A stretch of 64,000 nucleotides of DNA. Origin: Acanthornis magna (Eukaryota > Chordata > Aves > Passeriformes > Acanthizidae). The stretch covers positions 18,172,501-18,236,500 of the forward strand of contig JAWUZG010000056.1 of the NCBI GenBank assembly GCA_036785705.1, read 5' to 3'. Under the pieces are notes generated by a model that saw nothing but the letters and a program-made list of their open reading frames with translations, ran no database searches and was not told the origin of the DNA. Positions 45,234-56,530 of this stretch are shown here, one piece after another (positions within the stretch are counted from its first letter, which is position 1; every line of letters begins with the position of its first letter). The position numbers and the translations under genes are program-made.

Positions 45234-45725
45234 GCCCCCCCGGCCCCCACCCCCGAAGCCATGCGGGCAGAGCCCACACAAGCCATTTCCACGAGGAGAC
45301 ACCTGTACATAGAGGACTCGGAGCCCGGCTTTCCTCGGACTGGCAATACGGCGGGGGGCGGCCCCGGGCCGGCCGGGGGGAGCCGGGCCCTGCCGGCCCC
45401 CCCGCTCCGCCTCCCCTCCCTCCCTGTGTGTCCGCTTCTTCCACCCTCGTCCAGACTGGAAACAAAAGTGGCTATGTGCAATGGATATAAATGTACTGTG
45501 ATTCTCTTGGTACAGTATTTGTCGGATTTTTATTTATTTATGATGTATATTTATCCTCCCCTCCCGGGCCCCCTCCTTCCCCCCCTCCCTGTAAATTCTG
45601 GATGTAACGGCACTTTAACGGGCGGCCCGCGACTCCGGAGGCAGAACACCGCTCGCCCGCTCTGGGGACAGCCCCCTCTGTACGTGATTTTGGTTCTTTA
45701 ATAAAAACCGACTTTAAGAAGCCGC
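45234..45725 (+). other. SKOR1: SKOR1 3' UTR
   Basis: GC-rich start, then an AT-rich end including ATTTTTATTTATTTATGATG and TACGTGATTTTGGTTC, leading to the polyadenylation signal. Cleavage is expected about 15-25 bases after 45705. Confidence 0.75.
45700..45705 (+). terminator. SKOR1: SKOR1 polyadenylation signal
   Basis: AATAAA in TTCTTTAATAAAAACCGAC, followed at 45726 onward by the G/T-rich TGGTGCGTGGGGCTGG element expected downstream of a cleavage site. Confidence 0.88.
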
Positions 45726-45879
45726 CTGGTGCGTGGGGCTGGCCCGGGGCTCGGGGTCCCCGGGCGGACAGGCGGCGGGAGGGGCGCGCACGGCCGCCCC
45801 GGGTCCCGGTACCGAGCCGGGGGTGCCGCCCGCTCCCCCGCGGGGGTCCCCGTCCGTGCCCCTCCTCCCGCCGCAGCCG

Positions 45880-45941
45880 GAGCTCATTAGTGCCCATTTA
45901 TATGCTCGTTTCACACATGAAGGTATTACGTTAATGAGCTC
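45880..45941. other. 10-bp perfect inverted repeat downstream of SKOR1
   Basis: GAGCTCATTA at 45880-45889 and TAATGAGCTC at 45932-45941 are exact reverse complements across a 42-base AT-rich loop, starting 175 bases after the polyadenylation signal. Confidence 0.7.
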
Positions 45942-46607
45942 GGAGAGCGGGCGCGGAGGTGCGCGCACCCCGTCAGCCCCAAATCCCCGCGTTCAGCGCA
46001 GAATTAACCGCGCACCGCGGCGGGACCGGGGTCGGGAACAGCACCGGGACCGCGGCGGGGTGAGGCTGCACCGGGGCCCGGGGGAGCTCCGGGGGGGGAG
46101 AGGGGCCGGGAGCGGCGGGCGGGAGGCACCGAGCACCGTGCGGGACCGGGACAAGGGATGCGGGGACAGGGAGCGTGCCGGGGCCCGGCACCAGGGAGGG
46201 CAGAGGGTGGCGGGGGCCATGCCCCGGGGGCTGCGCGCTGCCCACGCCGGCGGGGTCGGTGCGGTGCGAGCGGGCCCGGGAGCTCGGCAGGGCAGCATCC
46301 GCCGGTAATTAGCTGCCGGGCTCATTAGGCCGTTCCGCGGCCTGGGCCGCCACCGCGTGGGCTCAGCCGGAGGTGCAGCTCCCGTTCGGCTCCCATTCCC
46401 GAGCTCGGGATCAGCCGCGCTGGAGCAGGAGCAGCAGCAGCATCCCCAGCCTTCACCCGAGCCGAGGAAGCCCTTCCCGGCCGGGCCAGGTCCGCGTGGT
46501 TGGGTGCGATGAAGGTTAAAAACCTCCGGAGGGGAAGCGCAGCTGAGGTTTTTGGGCTCTCGTTTCTCTGAGTCTCTGGGAAAGTTCTCATGACTTCTTT
46601 GCCTCAT

Positions 46608-46740
46608 CCCTGAATTGTCCAAGGCCAGGTTGGATGGGGCTCGGAGCAGATAGAGGAAGGCTCCCTGCCCAATGCAAGGGTGGGCTGAGCTGAGCCTTAG
46701 GGTGTCTTCCAAGCCATCCTGGGGTTCTCTCCTTAGGATC
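46608..46740 (+). mobile_element. CR1 LINE 3' fragment
   Basis: CCAAGGCCAGGTTGGATGGG then GCTCGGAGCAGATAG and a diverged tail. First transposon fragment after the SKOR1 domain. Confidence 0.7.
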
Positions 46741-47159
46741 CAGACATCCTACACGAGACATCCTGTCCCTGATCCGCGATCCTCAGTGGGAGCAGCAGCG
46801 CTAGCAGCATCTCCTGCAGGTGAGGGCAGGGCAAGGATCATCCTGGTGGGACAGGGAGGGGATGTGTAAGCCAGGGCTGAACTGAGGGTCTGCAAGCCGA
46901 GGGGCGCTCTCCTGAAGGAATTAAAGAGTTGGGCCTTTTTTGAGTTACTGAGGGGCAGCTGAGCCTCTTTCCTTGCATTTCCCCCTGTGCCTCTCTGGCT
47001 GGGTCACTGCTGTCACCTCGCAGAAGTGACACTGGGTGACCCCGCGGAGGAACCGTGGAGGAGCTGGCCTGGGTGTCCCTGCAGCCCCAATTCCACCCAG
47101 TCCCTGCCGTGCCCACCTGCCCCAGCAGTGCCTCCCAACACGGGCACAAAAATCAGCCG

Positions 47160-47460
47160 TGAGGTTGTATTAATATTTTCCCACTACTTAGCGCTCATTA
47201 AAATGTACTTTGCAGAATTTAATATGCGACTTGAAATGACACAACGTATTAAGTGCTTAATATACTAGAAATTATGAAACTATTACAGTCTAAGTAATAT
47301 GAAATAATTAGAGTGAATTAAACTTCACTGGCGGAATGAGGGAAAGGCTTCAAATTTTTTATTCTCTTTTTTTTTTTTTTTTTTCGGGCTCAAAATAGTT
47401 GAATGCGGTAATAGCCCCTGAAAATAAACAGCCAGAGTCAGGATTTTTAAATAATTAAAG
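47160..47460. promoter_or_regulatory. AT-rich candidate element downstream of SKOR1
   Basis: Unique AT-rich block with TTGTATTAATATTTTCCC, GCGCTCATTAAAATG, ATATGAAATAATTAGAG and a T tract at 47368-47384, between GC-rich flanks. The call is compositional. Confidence 0.35.
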
Positions 47461-48004
47461 CAGGAGGAAGCCTGGAGTGCCTGTATCGGAGGCTGTGATG
47501 GATCCGGAACTGGGGGAAGCAGAAGGTCTGGCGCTGGAGCTGATGGAGTTGCTCTTTCAGGCCAGTGGCAGAGCAGCTCGGAGCCGCTGAGCAGAGCCGC
47601 AGCCTGGCCGGGGCTCGGCCCCATATGCTGCTCCCTCCCGAGCGCCAGGCGCTGTGCTGCGAGCGGCCGCGGTGGCTCTCGGCGACAGAAGGGCTCCTGC
47701 TGCCGCACGGCCCGGGCTGGAGGTGCCCTGTGCAGAGCAGCTCCGCCCCAGGGGCTGCACAGACCCCCGGGGAAATCCCAGCGGCGATGTTCTCCCTTTG
47801 GGAAGCGCTCCGGGCCGTGGCGGGGCGCTGGGATGGAATTGTGGGGGGATCCCCTGGGGTGGGGGCGGCTTTGGGGCTGGGGATGGCCTCGGGAGGGTCT
47901 CCAACAGCAGTGCCAAGTGCCAGGCTCGGGCAGGGGGTGGGAATGGATGGGATCGGGTGGGAATGTGCTGCCATGGCAACACACTGGGCACTGCTGTCCC
48001 TGCG

Positions 48005-48225
48005 TGGAGGACTTTTAGATGGGATCTTGGGAAGGAATTCCTGGCTGGGACGGTGGGGAGGCCCTGGAATGGAATTCCCAGAGGAGCTGTGGCTGCCCCT
48101 GGATCCCTGGCAGTGTCCAAGGCCAGGCGGGACAGGGTTTGGAGCAGCCTGGGACAGCGGGAGGTGTCCCTCAGGGCAGGGGTGGCCCTGGATGCTCGCT
48201 CAGGTCCTTTCCGCCCCAGTCCCTG
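48005..48225 (+). mobile_element. CR1 LINE 3' fragment
   Basis: GATGGGATCTTGGGAAGGAA, GGGGAGGCCCTGG, GAGCTGTGGCTGCCCCTGGA, TTTGGAGCAGCCTGGGACAG and GGGAGGTGTCCCT are all ordered CR1 blocks. Long frames through it (244, 330 codons) are not genes. Confidence 0.88.
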
Positions 48226-49030
48226 ATTCGGGAAGGCGCCAGGAGGTGGCGGTGGCAGCGCCGCTCAGCTCAGCGCTCCTCGCTGGAGTTTGGGTTTGAG
48301 CTGCGGTTTTGTGCTCCTTCCCTGGAAATGCCCAAAGTGTCCCTGGGGAGCGCGGGGCTGAGCCCAGCCTGGCGCAGGACGTGGCGTTTGTCCTCCCGGG
48401 GTCCCTGTCCCTCCTCCAGCCTGTCCCAGGCTCTCGGAACAGCCCTCCATCCTCCCCAGCACGCAGGGCTCCTGCCGGGTCAGTGTCCCTCCATCCGGGG
48501 GGCACATCACGACACTATCGATCCCGAGGGACGGCACCGCTCCCCGGGTGCCAGCTGGACTTTGTGTCCCAGACACAGCCCGGCAGCCTGGCCAGTTTTC
48601 CTAATTCCCTTAGCCGCTCCCTATCTCACCCCTTTGGCCTCCGGGATCCCACGGCAGCTGTGCAGAGGCCTCGCTGAAGCCAAGGTAAATAATCCCTCGA
48701 TTTCCCCTTTCATCCCAGAGGCCTCCAGGAACGCTCTGTGCCTGGGGAAGTGGCCCTGGCTGTTCCCAGCCGTTGTCATCTCGGCCCCTTGGGAACGCCT
48801 CCCAGCAGGATTTGCTCCATCACCTTCCCAAAGGTCCTGCACCGACTGCTCCAGATCCGCCTCCTGTCCCAGGCCTGAGCTGGGAGCCCCAGTGGCTTTT
48901 TCCCAGTGCCAGCATTGCTGTGACCCTTGGGAGATGATCCTGTGGTCCCACAGGGATGCTGGCAGGTTTCCTGGGTGCTGCCCACCACGGAGGTGTTTGT
49001 CCAGGGGCTGAGGTGGGTCTGGAGCACTCT
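48226..49030. other. Intergenic, nothing recognised
   Basis: GC-rich unique sequence between a CR1 fragment and the 38-bp minisatellite. Only chance frames are seen. Confidence 0.6.
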
Positions 49031-49039
49031 GGGCACTCA

Positions 49040-49465
49040 TGTCCCTTCATCCTGAGGAGCCCAGCACTGGGCACTCGTGTCCTGAGGAACCCAGCACTGG
49101 GCACTCCTGTCCTGAGGAGCCCAGCACTGGGCACTCGTGTCCCTCTGTCCTGAGGAGCCCAGCACTGGGCACTCCTGTCCCTCTGTCCTGAGGAGCCCAG
49201 CACTGGGCACTCCTGTCCCTCTGTCCTGAGGAGCCCAGCACTGGGCACTCCTGTCCCTCTGTCCTGAGGAACCCAGCACTGGGCACTTGTGTCCCTCTGT
49301 CCTGAGGAACCCAGCACTGGGCACTCCTGTCCCTGTGTCCTGAGGAACCCAGCACTGGGCACTCGTGTCCCTCTGTCCTGAGGAGCCCAGCACTGGGCAC
49401 TCGTGTCCCTCTGTCCTGAGGAACCCAGCACTGGGCACTCGTGTCCTGAGGAACCCAGCACCGGT
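49040..49465. repeat. 38-bp (and 30-bp) minisatellite, ~12 copies
   Basis: Units CAGCACTGGGCACTCCTGTC followed by CCTCTGTCCTGAGGAGC. The first three units lack CCCTCTGT and are 30 bases. Each has the hairpin word CCCAGCACTGGG. Three minus-strand frames of 206-218 codons are repeat artefacts. Confidence 0.93.
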
Positions 49466-50560
49466 CACCTCTCCAGGCGAGGGCTGAGGGAGGGGCAGGA
49501 TCTCCTCCCTGCCCCCCTGGCACGGGTGGCAAGTGCTGCAGAGCTGCCACCCCCAAGAAAACCCTTCTGGGAGAGGAGAACCTTCTGGGAATCCTTTGGT
49601 GCTGCCCCAGCTTTGGAACTGAGAGCAGCCTGTGGCTGGCAGGGCCATGAGTGTCACCTTCCCCGAGCTCTGCGCTCACGGAGGACCCTGCCAAGTGTAG
49701 CACCTTTTAATTTGCCATTTTCCCATGCATTCCTGGATTTATGGCTCCGTTCAGCCAGGACCCGGCGCAGACGGAAAGCTCCTCCAGAGGGTCGCTCCCC
49801 GCCACAACCTTTGTGGGCTCCCCGGAGGAAACTGATGTGCTTTTCCCTGGAAGGTCTCCACCTGAGCAGGGGGTTTGTGCTGGATTTTGCAGGAATCTGA
49901 GCTTTGGAAGCAGGAGATGTGTCTGTGCGGTGATGATGTCTGAACGCAGGGCTGTTACTCTGCTCTCTGCTTTAAACGCTTCGTTGTTGTCAGGTAGGAT
50001 GGATTTGGGAACATGCTAATTGTGTAAAAATGAAAGGGAAAGGGGGGAGAAAGGAGAAACTCAGGAGAAAATGGATTTTCAGTGATGCCTGCACCACATT
50101 TGGAGCTGGTTACCATCTGGAGCAACTTGTCCAAAGCAAACATTGCCAGCCCGTCCAGCCTTGGCTGCGTAATTGCCATAAACCACTGCAAGGGCATCCA
50201 GACTAGCACAGCCCTGGAACTGCTTCTAGGATTAGGTCTTACTCCCTTGAAAAATAAACCTTGGCAAGAGCTGCGTTCTCCCCAATAAAAATTCCGTTTT
50301 CACAGCTCTAATCAAGTTTTCCAGAGCCGCGGTCCAAATTAGAAACTGCACACAGAATATCTGACCCAGGAGAACGAGATGGAGCCTTTCATTGAAAGCA
50401 GTGCCAGGCTGGAAATTTCCAAAGTTGTGTGTCTCACCTATGGCCAAACCGTGCAGTGTGTCCCAGGAAATCTGCTCCTTGCACAGCAAAGCTCTGTCAG
50501 AACCAAGCTCCGGCCTGGCCCTGCTCCCGGGGGATGAGTGTCCTGTGCAGGATCCTTCAG
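49466..50560. other. Intergenic, nothing recognised
   Basis: Unique sequence of moderate GC with no repeat family or coding frame that I can identify. Confidence 0.55.
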
Positions 50561-50564
50561 ACAG

Positions 50565-50775
50565 GCTGGGAGAGCTGGGAATGTTCCCCTGGAGAGGAGA
50601 ACCTTCTAGGGGTATCTGATAGCCCCTGGCAGGGCCTGAAGGGCTCCAGGAGAGCTGGAGAGGGACTGGGGACAAGGCATGGAGGGACAGGACACAGGGA
50701 ATGGTGTCACCACAGGGACAGATGGGACATCAGGAAGGAATTGTTCCCTGGGAGGGTGGGGATGTCTTCTGCCAA
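50565..50775 (+). mobile_element. CR1 LINE 3' fragment
   Basis: GGCTGGGAGAGCTGGGAATG, AGGGCCTGAAGGGCTCCAGG, GGACTGGGGACAAGGC and GGAAGGAATTGTTCCCTGGG in CR1 order. It stops before the terminal part, which is replaced by unrelated sequence. Confidence 0.82.
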
Positions 50776-50944
50776 AGAGTGACAAGCCAAACTTCTGAAG
50801 GGAACCTGTCACAGAATCACTGAGGATGGAACAGACTCCAACCATCACCATTTTCTGTACCCTCTCCTGGTCTAGAAGGGAACCAAATCCCACGGAAATT
50901 CATGAATTCAAGGACCTTGCAGAATAACTGAAGAGTCTGAAATC

Positions 50945-51155
50945 TCCCGAGAGAAGATTCAGGTGGGATATTGGGAAGGAATCGTTCCTGGAGGATGGGG
51001 AGGCCCTGGCACAGGGTGGCTGTCCCAGGATCCCTGGAAGTGTCCAAGGCCGGGTTGGACAGGGCTTGGAGCAACCTGGGACAGTGGAAGGAGGTGGAAC
51101 AAGATGATCCTTAAGGTCCTTTGCAATCCAAACCATTCCATGATTCCATGAACCT
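50945..51155 (+). mobile_element. CR1 LINE 3' end fragment
   Basis: GGGATATTGGGAAGGAATCG through AGGCCCTGGCACAGGGTGGC and GATGATCCTTAAGGTCC, ending ATTCCATGATTCCATGAA. It starts at about the CR1 position where the 50565-50775 copy ends, so both may be one element split by a 170-bp insertion or two copies. Confidence 0.85.
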
Positions 51156-51672
51156 GTCCATCAGTCAATGCCTGTCTGTGAAAGGAGGAAACCACAGCCA
51201 CACTTCTCTTTGTGTCTGTGCCTGGCTGGGTTGAAAGACGTTCAGAAACAGAAAAACCCTGGGCGAGATCATGGCTGAAACACTCACGTGGGCTCCTAAT
51301 TGTGGCAACATGTTGGATTCTGGTTATATAACACCTTTTATGAAACTCTTGGCACGAAAACAATGCGTAAAAATAACAGATGTGGCAAATCACAACCACG
51401 TTCTGAGATCTTGCTGCAGCTCCGTTTCGTGAAAACAATAGGCTGGCTTTAAATTGGGGATTTTTATTTTTTTCTCTCAAAGAAAATGTCCACGGGCAAA
51501 GAAATGGTTGGAAAAACCAGGAAAATGGCTGAAAGTGCAAGTGGGGTTTGGCCTAAAGGAATCTGGAGGTGGCTGGGAGCTGCAGGGTCTGAGATGGGAT
51601 GGAGGGCTCAGCTCTGGAGTGCTCCTTGTTACCTTCAGTGGGACTTTCCTTCCACAGCAGACAAGGCTGGGG

Positions 51673-52496
51673 TGTTCCTGAGCTGGATCCCAAGGGAATG
51701 ACGGTGTGTTCCTGAGTTGGATCCCAATGGAATCATGGTGTGTTCCTAAGATGGATCCCAATGGAATGATGTGTTCCCAAGATGGAACCTAAGGGACTGA
51801 CGGTGTATTCCTGAGCTGGATCCCAATGGAATGAAGGTGTGTTCCTGAGCTGGATCCAAATGGAATGAAGGTGTGTTCTTGAGCTGGATCCAAATGGAAT
51901 GATGATATGTTCCCAAGATGGAACCCAAGGGAATGATGGTGTGTTCCTGAGCGGGATCCCAAGGGAATTCTTGAGCTGGATCCCTATGGAATGACGGTGT
52001 GTTCCTGAGCTGGATCCCAATGGAACGATGATATGTTCCCAAGATGGAACCCAAGGGAATGACGGTGTGTTCCTGAGCTGGATCCCAACGGAATGATGGT
52101 GTTCCAGAGATGGATCCCAAGGGAATGATGGTGTGTTCCTGAGCTAGATCCCAATGGAATGAAGGTGTGTTCTTGAGCTGGATCCAAATGGAATGATGAT
52201 ATGTTCCCAAGATGGAACCCAAGGGAATGATGGTGTGCTCCTGAGTTGGATCCCAATGGAATGAAGGTGTGTTCCTCAACTGGATCCCAATGGAATGATG
52301 TGTTCCCAAGATGGAACCTAAGGGAATGACGGTGTGTTCCTGAGCTGGATCCCAATGGAATGAAGATGTGTTCCAGAGATGGATCCCAATGGAATGATAG
52401 TGTGTTCCTAAGCTGGATCCCAAGGGAATGACGGTGTGTTCCTAAGCTGGATCCCAAAGGAATTCTTGAGCTGGATCCCTATGGAATGATGGTGAT
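51673..52496. repeat. 34-bp minisatellite, ~24 copies
   Basis: Units GTTCCTGAGCTGGATCCCAA followed by TGGAATGAAGGTGT, period about 34, with shorter variants. Some units carry GTTCCCAAGATGGAAC, an inverted-repeat word. The 225- and 157-codon minus-strand frames are repeat artefacts. Confidence 0.92.
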
Positions 52497-52579
52497 CCAG
52501 CCTCCCGATGAGCCATTGTCCCTCCAGGACCACCGCTGTGCAATGTGGCCCTTGGGGACAAGGTTTGTGATGGGGTGGC

Positions 52580-52642
52580 AGGGCTGGGCTGATGTTGGAC
52601 TCAATCCTGGAGGGATCTTCCAACCTTAGTGATTCCATGATC
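52580..52642 (+). mobile_element. CR1 LINE 3' end fragment
   Basis: GATGTTGGACTCAATCCTGG, AGGGATCTTCCAACCTTAGT, GATTCCATGATC: CR1 terminus close to the end of the minisatellite. Confidence 0.7.
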
Positions 52643-54044
52643 ACTTCCGCAAATCCTAAAGGCTCGGGATGAAAGGTTTTAATGTGAAATGTAAATGCAG
52701 GATGTCAGCAAGGGGATAGCTGAGAGCCTTTCCCCACGGCTGGGGCTCTCCTGGCTGGGCTGGGTCTGTCAGAGGAGGTGCTGGCTGGCAGGAATGTGGC
52801 TTTTCCCACGCCTTTGGGATAAGAGACTCCTCGCAGGCCGTGAGGGGAGCGGAATGGACAGGCTGGAATTCCCGGCGGATGGAGAGGAACAGCTCCAATC
52901 AGCCACTGCCAATTCCTGCACACAGCATCCTGAGCACCCCAAACCAGGCCCGGGGCTTTAAACCACGAGGCAATGCACAGAATAGCGGGATATTGCTGGG
53001 GGTTGGGTGGTTTTTTACTCTAAACCCCACCCTGGCCATCATTTTAGCGCTGATTTTCACTTTAGCACCAGCCCTGGCTCCCACTGGCACAGGGAACATC
53101 CCTGGTACGACAGCTCCGTCATAACCCTGCTCCAAGAATGGAATTTGGCCTGCGGTCTGCTCCACTCTGTCCCATTAATCCCGAATTCATTGTCTGAGAG
53201 AGCCCAGATGTGAGCGCAGGACCGGCCGCGATTTGGCCAAGAGGTGCCAATTATTTCTTGGTATCATTTTAAAGAATTTGGGTCCCCAGATGGGAGAAAA
53301 CTGCAGGACGTCTTCCACGGGAAAGGGAAAACCAGCGCTAACAGTCTTTCTTTATTAGCAGAGAAAAGAAAGATATTTTAGCTAAAGGCTTCCAACTTGA
53401 AAAAAAAAAATAAAAAGGGAAAATTCAACTGAAAGAGAGAACTTACTGTTTTGAAAGAGTTTGCTGGGTGGAGACATCAAACTGAAAGGATCTTGTGTAA
53501 TTCTGCTTTTTAGGTCTAATACGAAATTCACCCATTTATTTCTTGGATCTCCCACAGGGAGATTGCTGGGGAATGCTCAGGGAAAAAGCTGATTTTTGGA
53601 GTAGCTGGAAGCATGTGGCATCCCCCAGGATCAGCCCCAGACACTTCTGTCTCTAATTTTTGTCCAGACAGCTGATATTTCATAACTCTTCCCACCCTCC
53701 AAGCCCTCGGTAAGTGTTAAGTATTTTTTGCATCCAGCAAATGGAACAATAACGGAGGACTTAATTTTCCCATCTGTCAACTCGTCCTGAACAAATTGTA
53801 CGTCTTTCTCTTCAGAGTGAAATCTCAGCTAAATTAAAAGCTTTAGTGTTCATTTTCATGTAGCAGAGGTTCTGAAGGAAATTCTGTCATCACGTTCCTG
53901 CCCGATTCTTTTTCTTTTTTTTTTTTTTTGAACATGTTATGGATCACGGAAGATTTGTTTTTGTAACTCGGGTGGTGGTTCTGGCTTAGGTATCAAACCA
54001 TAACTCGTGCTGCCCCCGAGGAAAGCACATCAGGTTGAAGGCAG
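52643..54044. other. Intergenic unique DNA
   Basis: No recognised repeat or gene. The section 53200-53950 is AT-rich, with short A and T runs at 53401 and 53918. Confidence 0.55.
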
Positions 54045-54358
54045 AATTATCATGGAATTCTGGAATGGTTGGGGATGGAGGGACCTTAAACCCATCCAGT
54101 GCCACCCCAGCCATGGGCAGGGACACCTTCCCCTGTCCCAGGCTGCTCCAGCCTGGCCTGGGACACCTCCAGGGATCCAGGGGCAGCCACAGCTCCTCTG
54201 GGAATTCCATCCCAGTCCTTCCCCACCCCCCCAGGGAAGAATCCCTTCCCAACATCCCACCTGTCCCTGCCCTCTGGCAGTGGGAAACCATTCCCTGTCC
54301 CTCCAAGTCCCTCCCCAGCTCCCCTGGAGCCCCTTCAGGCTCTCCCAGGAGCCTGCTT
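54045..54358 (-). mobile_element. CR1 LINE 3' end fragment, reverse
   Basis: Read on the minus strand it runs through GGAGAGCCTGAAGGGGCTCC, GGCAGCCACAG complement blocks and ends at the ATTCCATGATAATTC octamer region near 54045. It is a well-preserved copy. Frames of 121-202 codons across it are not host genes. Confidence 0.87.
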
Positions 54359-55289
54359 TTCTCCATGCTGAATTTTTGGGGCGCAAACGCTGCGTGTTAA
54401 GGACGGCTCGTGATGTTGGCAAGGGAAAACTCCGGGGGAGTTTGGCTTTGGGGACATTTCCGTGTGACGCTGCCAGTGCCACCCTGCCCTGCTGAGACCC
54501 TCGGTGTCCCCCAGGCCGGGAGGGCTGCAGCAGGGGTGCCACGAGAGGCGTTTTGGGTGCAGGATCCCCTCCTCTCACCGTTCCATTTCCCTGGGCAGAT
54601 GTTGTGTGTCCCCCATGCTGTCCCTCCCGCTGTCCCACCCGCCTGGCAGGCCCCGATAAGGGCTCAGGGGAGATAAGGAGAGCTTCCCCTACAGATGGTG
54701 GAACTCCTCTTTCCCAACCCCACCAGCTCCGTTAAACGCGCAGGAAAGTGAAACCAGCCATCCCCTCACTCCTAGGCTCTGGGAAAAAATATTTGTCAAT
54801 GCAGATTTTTGGTGGAAGAAGTGAAATAATAATAATTTAGAAAGTCAGATTCTGGTTGCCCCTTCTCCTCGGCACCCCACCGTGTCTCCCGAGCCACCCC
54901 TGAGGTTCTGGGATAGGTTTCCCTCGAGCAAAACGCTGTTGTGTGATGTGGCACAGACACTCCCTGCGAGGGACAGGTAGGAATTTGGCTCCGGAGCTGT
55001 TTTCATTGGAAAACAAAAGGGTTTCTGTGACAGTCCGGAACAAGCGCCAGGGCAAGGCTATGAACTCTCCTCAGATCATGGTGACTGCAGGATATTCCTC
55101 ACAGGGTTCCTCCAAGCCAGAAGTAGCTTTTCTCACCCTTCCCGATTAGGCAGCTTGAGTGCAATGTGGTGGCAAATCCCTCAAAATTGGGAAAACAGTG
55201 CAAATTGATACCTTTTCCTCCCTGTCTGGTGGCTTCTCCCTCAGCAATGCATTCCCGGAGTGGCATCCTGGAGTGGATGCAGGGCTCCG
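54359..55289. other. Intergenic unique DNA
   Basis: No gene or repeat family recognised between the CR1 copy and the 14-bp array. Confidence 0.55.
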
Positions 55290-56530
55290 GCAGGAATGGT
55301 GTGGGATGAATGGTGTGGGTGAATCCCATGGGGTGAATGGTGTGGGGTGAATAGTGTGGGGTGATTCCTGTGGGGTGAATCCCATGGGGTGATTCCTGTG
55401 GAGTCATTCCTGTAGGGTTAATCCCATGGGGTGAATCTTGTGGGGTGAATCCCATGGGGTGAATCTTGTGGGGTGAATCCTGTGGGGTGATTCCTATAAG
55501 GTCCATTCTGTGGGGTGATTCCTGCGGGGTCAATCCCATGGGGTGAATCCTGCAGGGTTAATTGAGTGGGGTGAATCCTGTTGGATGAATCGTGTGGAGT
55601 GATTCCTGTGGGCTGAATGGTGTGGGGTGAATCCTGTGGGGTTAATCCCACGGGGTGAATCCTGTGGGGTGAATCCTGTAGGGTCAATTCTGTGGGGTGA
55701 ATCCTGCGGGGTGATTCCTGTAGGGTTAATCCCATGGGGTGATTCCTGTAGGGTCAATCCTGTGGGATGACTCCTGTGGGGTGAATCCTGCGGGGTGAAT
55801 CCCATGGGGTGAATCCCACGGGGTGAATCCTGCAGGGTTAATTGAGTGGGGTGAATCCTGTTGGATGAATTGTGTGGAGTGATTCCCATGGGGTGAATCC
55901 TGCGGGGTGAATTGTGTGGGGTGATTCCTGTGGGGTTAATCCCATGGGGTGAATCCTGTGGGGTGAATGGTGTGGGGTGATTGCTGTGGGGTGAATCCTG
56001 TGGGGTTAATCCCATGGGGTGAATCCTGTGGGGTGAATGGTGTGGGGTGATTGCTGTGGGGTGAATGGTGTGGGGTGATTCCTGTGGGGTGAATCCTGTG
56101 GGGTGATTCCTATAGGGTCCATTCTGTGGGGTGATTCCTGCGGGGTCAATCCCATGGGGTGAATCCTGCAGGGTTAATTGAGTGGGGTGAATCCTGTTGG
56201 ATGAATTGTGTGGAGTCATTCCCATGGGGTGAATCCTGCGGGGTGAATTGTGTGGGGTGATTCCTGTGGGGTTAATTCCATGGGGTGAATCTTGCGGGGT
56301 GAATCGGGTGGGGTGAATCCTGTAAGGTCAATTCTGTGGGGTGAATCCCATGGGACGATTCCTGTGGGACGATTCGTGTGGGGTGAATCCCATGGGGTGA
56401 ATCACGTGGGGTGAATCCTGTGGGGCCAATTCTGTGGGGTGAATCCCGTGGGGCGATTCCTGTGGGGTGAATGCTGCAGGGTGAATCCCACGGGGTAAAT
56501 CCTATGGGGTAAATCCCGTGGGATGATTCC
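55290..56530. repeat. 14-bp (GGGGTGAATCCTGT)n minisatellite, ~88 copies
   Basis: GGGG runs recur every 14 bases over about 1.24 kb, with GAATCCCAT, GATTCCTGT and GTTAATCCC variants and local higher-order blocks (for example a block starting near 55530 recurs near 55810 and 56140). Minus-strand frames up to 231 codons encode a 14-residue repeat because 3 x 14 = 42 nt; they are not genes. Confidence 0.95.

Larger units (their letters stand above)
36420..45850. promoter_or_regulatory. SKOR1: SKOR1 CpG-island domain
   Basis: From about 36.4 kb GC content and CpG frequency rise sharply and remain high through the gene, apart from discrete AT-rich islands (37.4-37.8, 38.0-38.2, 38.65-38.7, 38.95-39.05, 43.3-43.5 kb). 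No CR1 or LTR is seen inside. Broad CpG domains free of transposons are typical of Polycomb-regulated developmental regulators. Long frames on both strands here (for example 644 codons antisense to exon 2, 252-263 codons upstream) reflect GC richness. The exact transcription start is not visible. Confidence 0.75.

Noticed and set aside
44551..45490. 288 and 160-codon + frames across the SKOR1 intron
   Set aside because: Driven by the 28-bp intronic minisatellite; they run through genuine splice sites in the wrong frame.
55099..56225. 231-codon minus-strand frame of His-Pro-Thr-Gly-Phe repeats
   Set aside because: Product of the 14-bp array.
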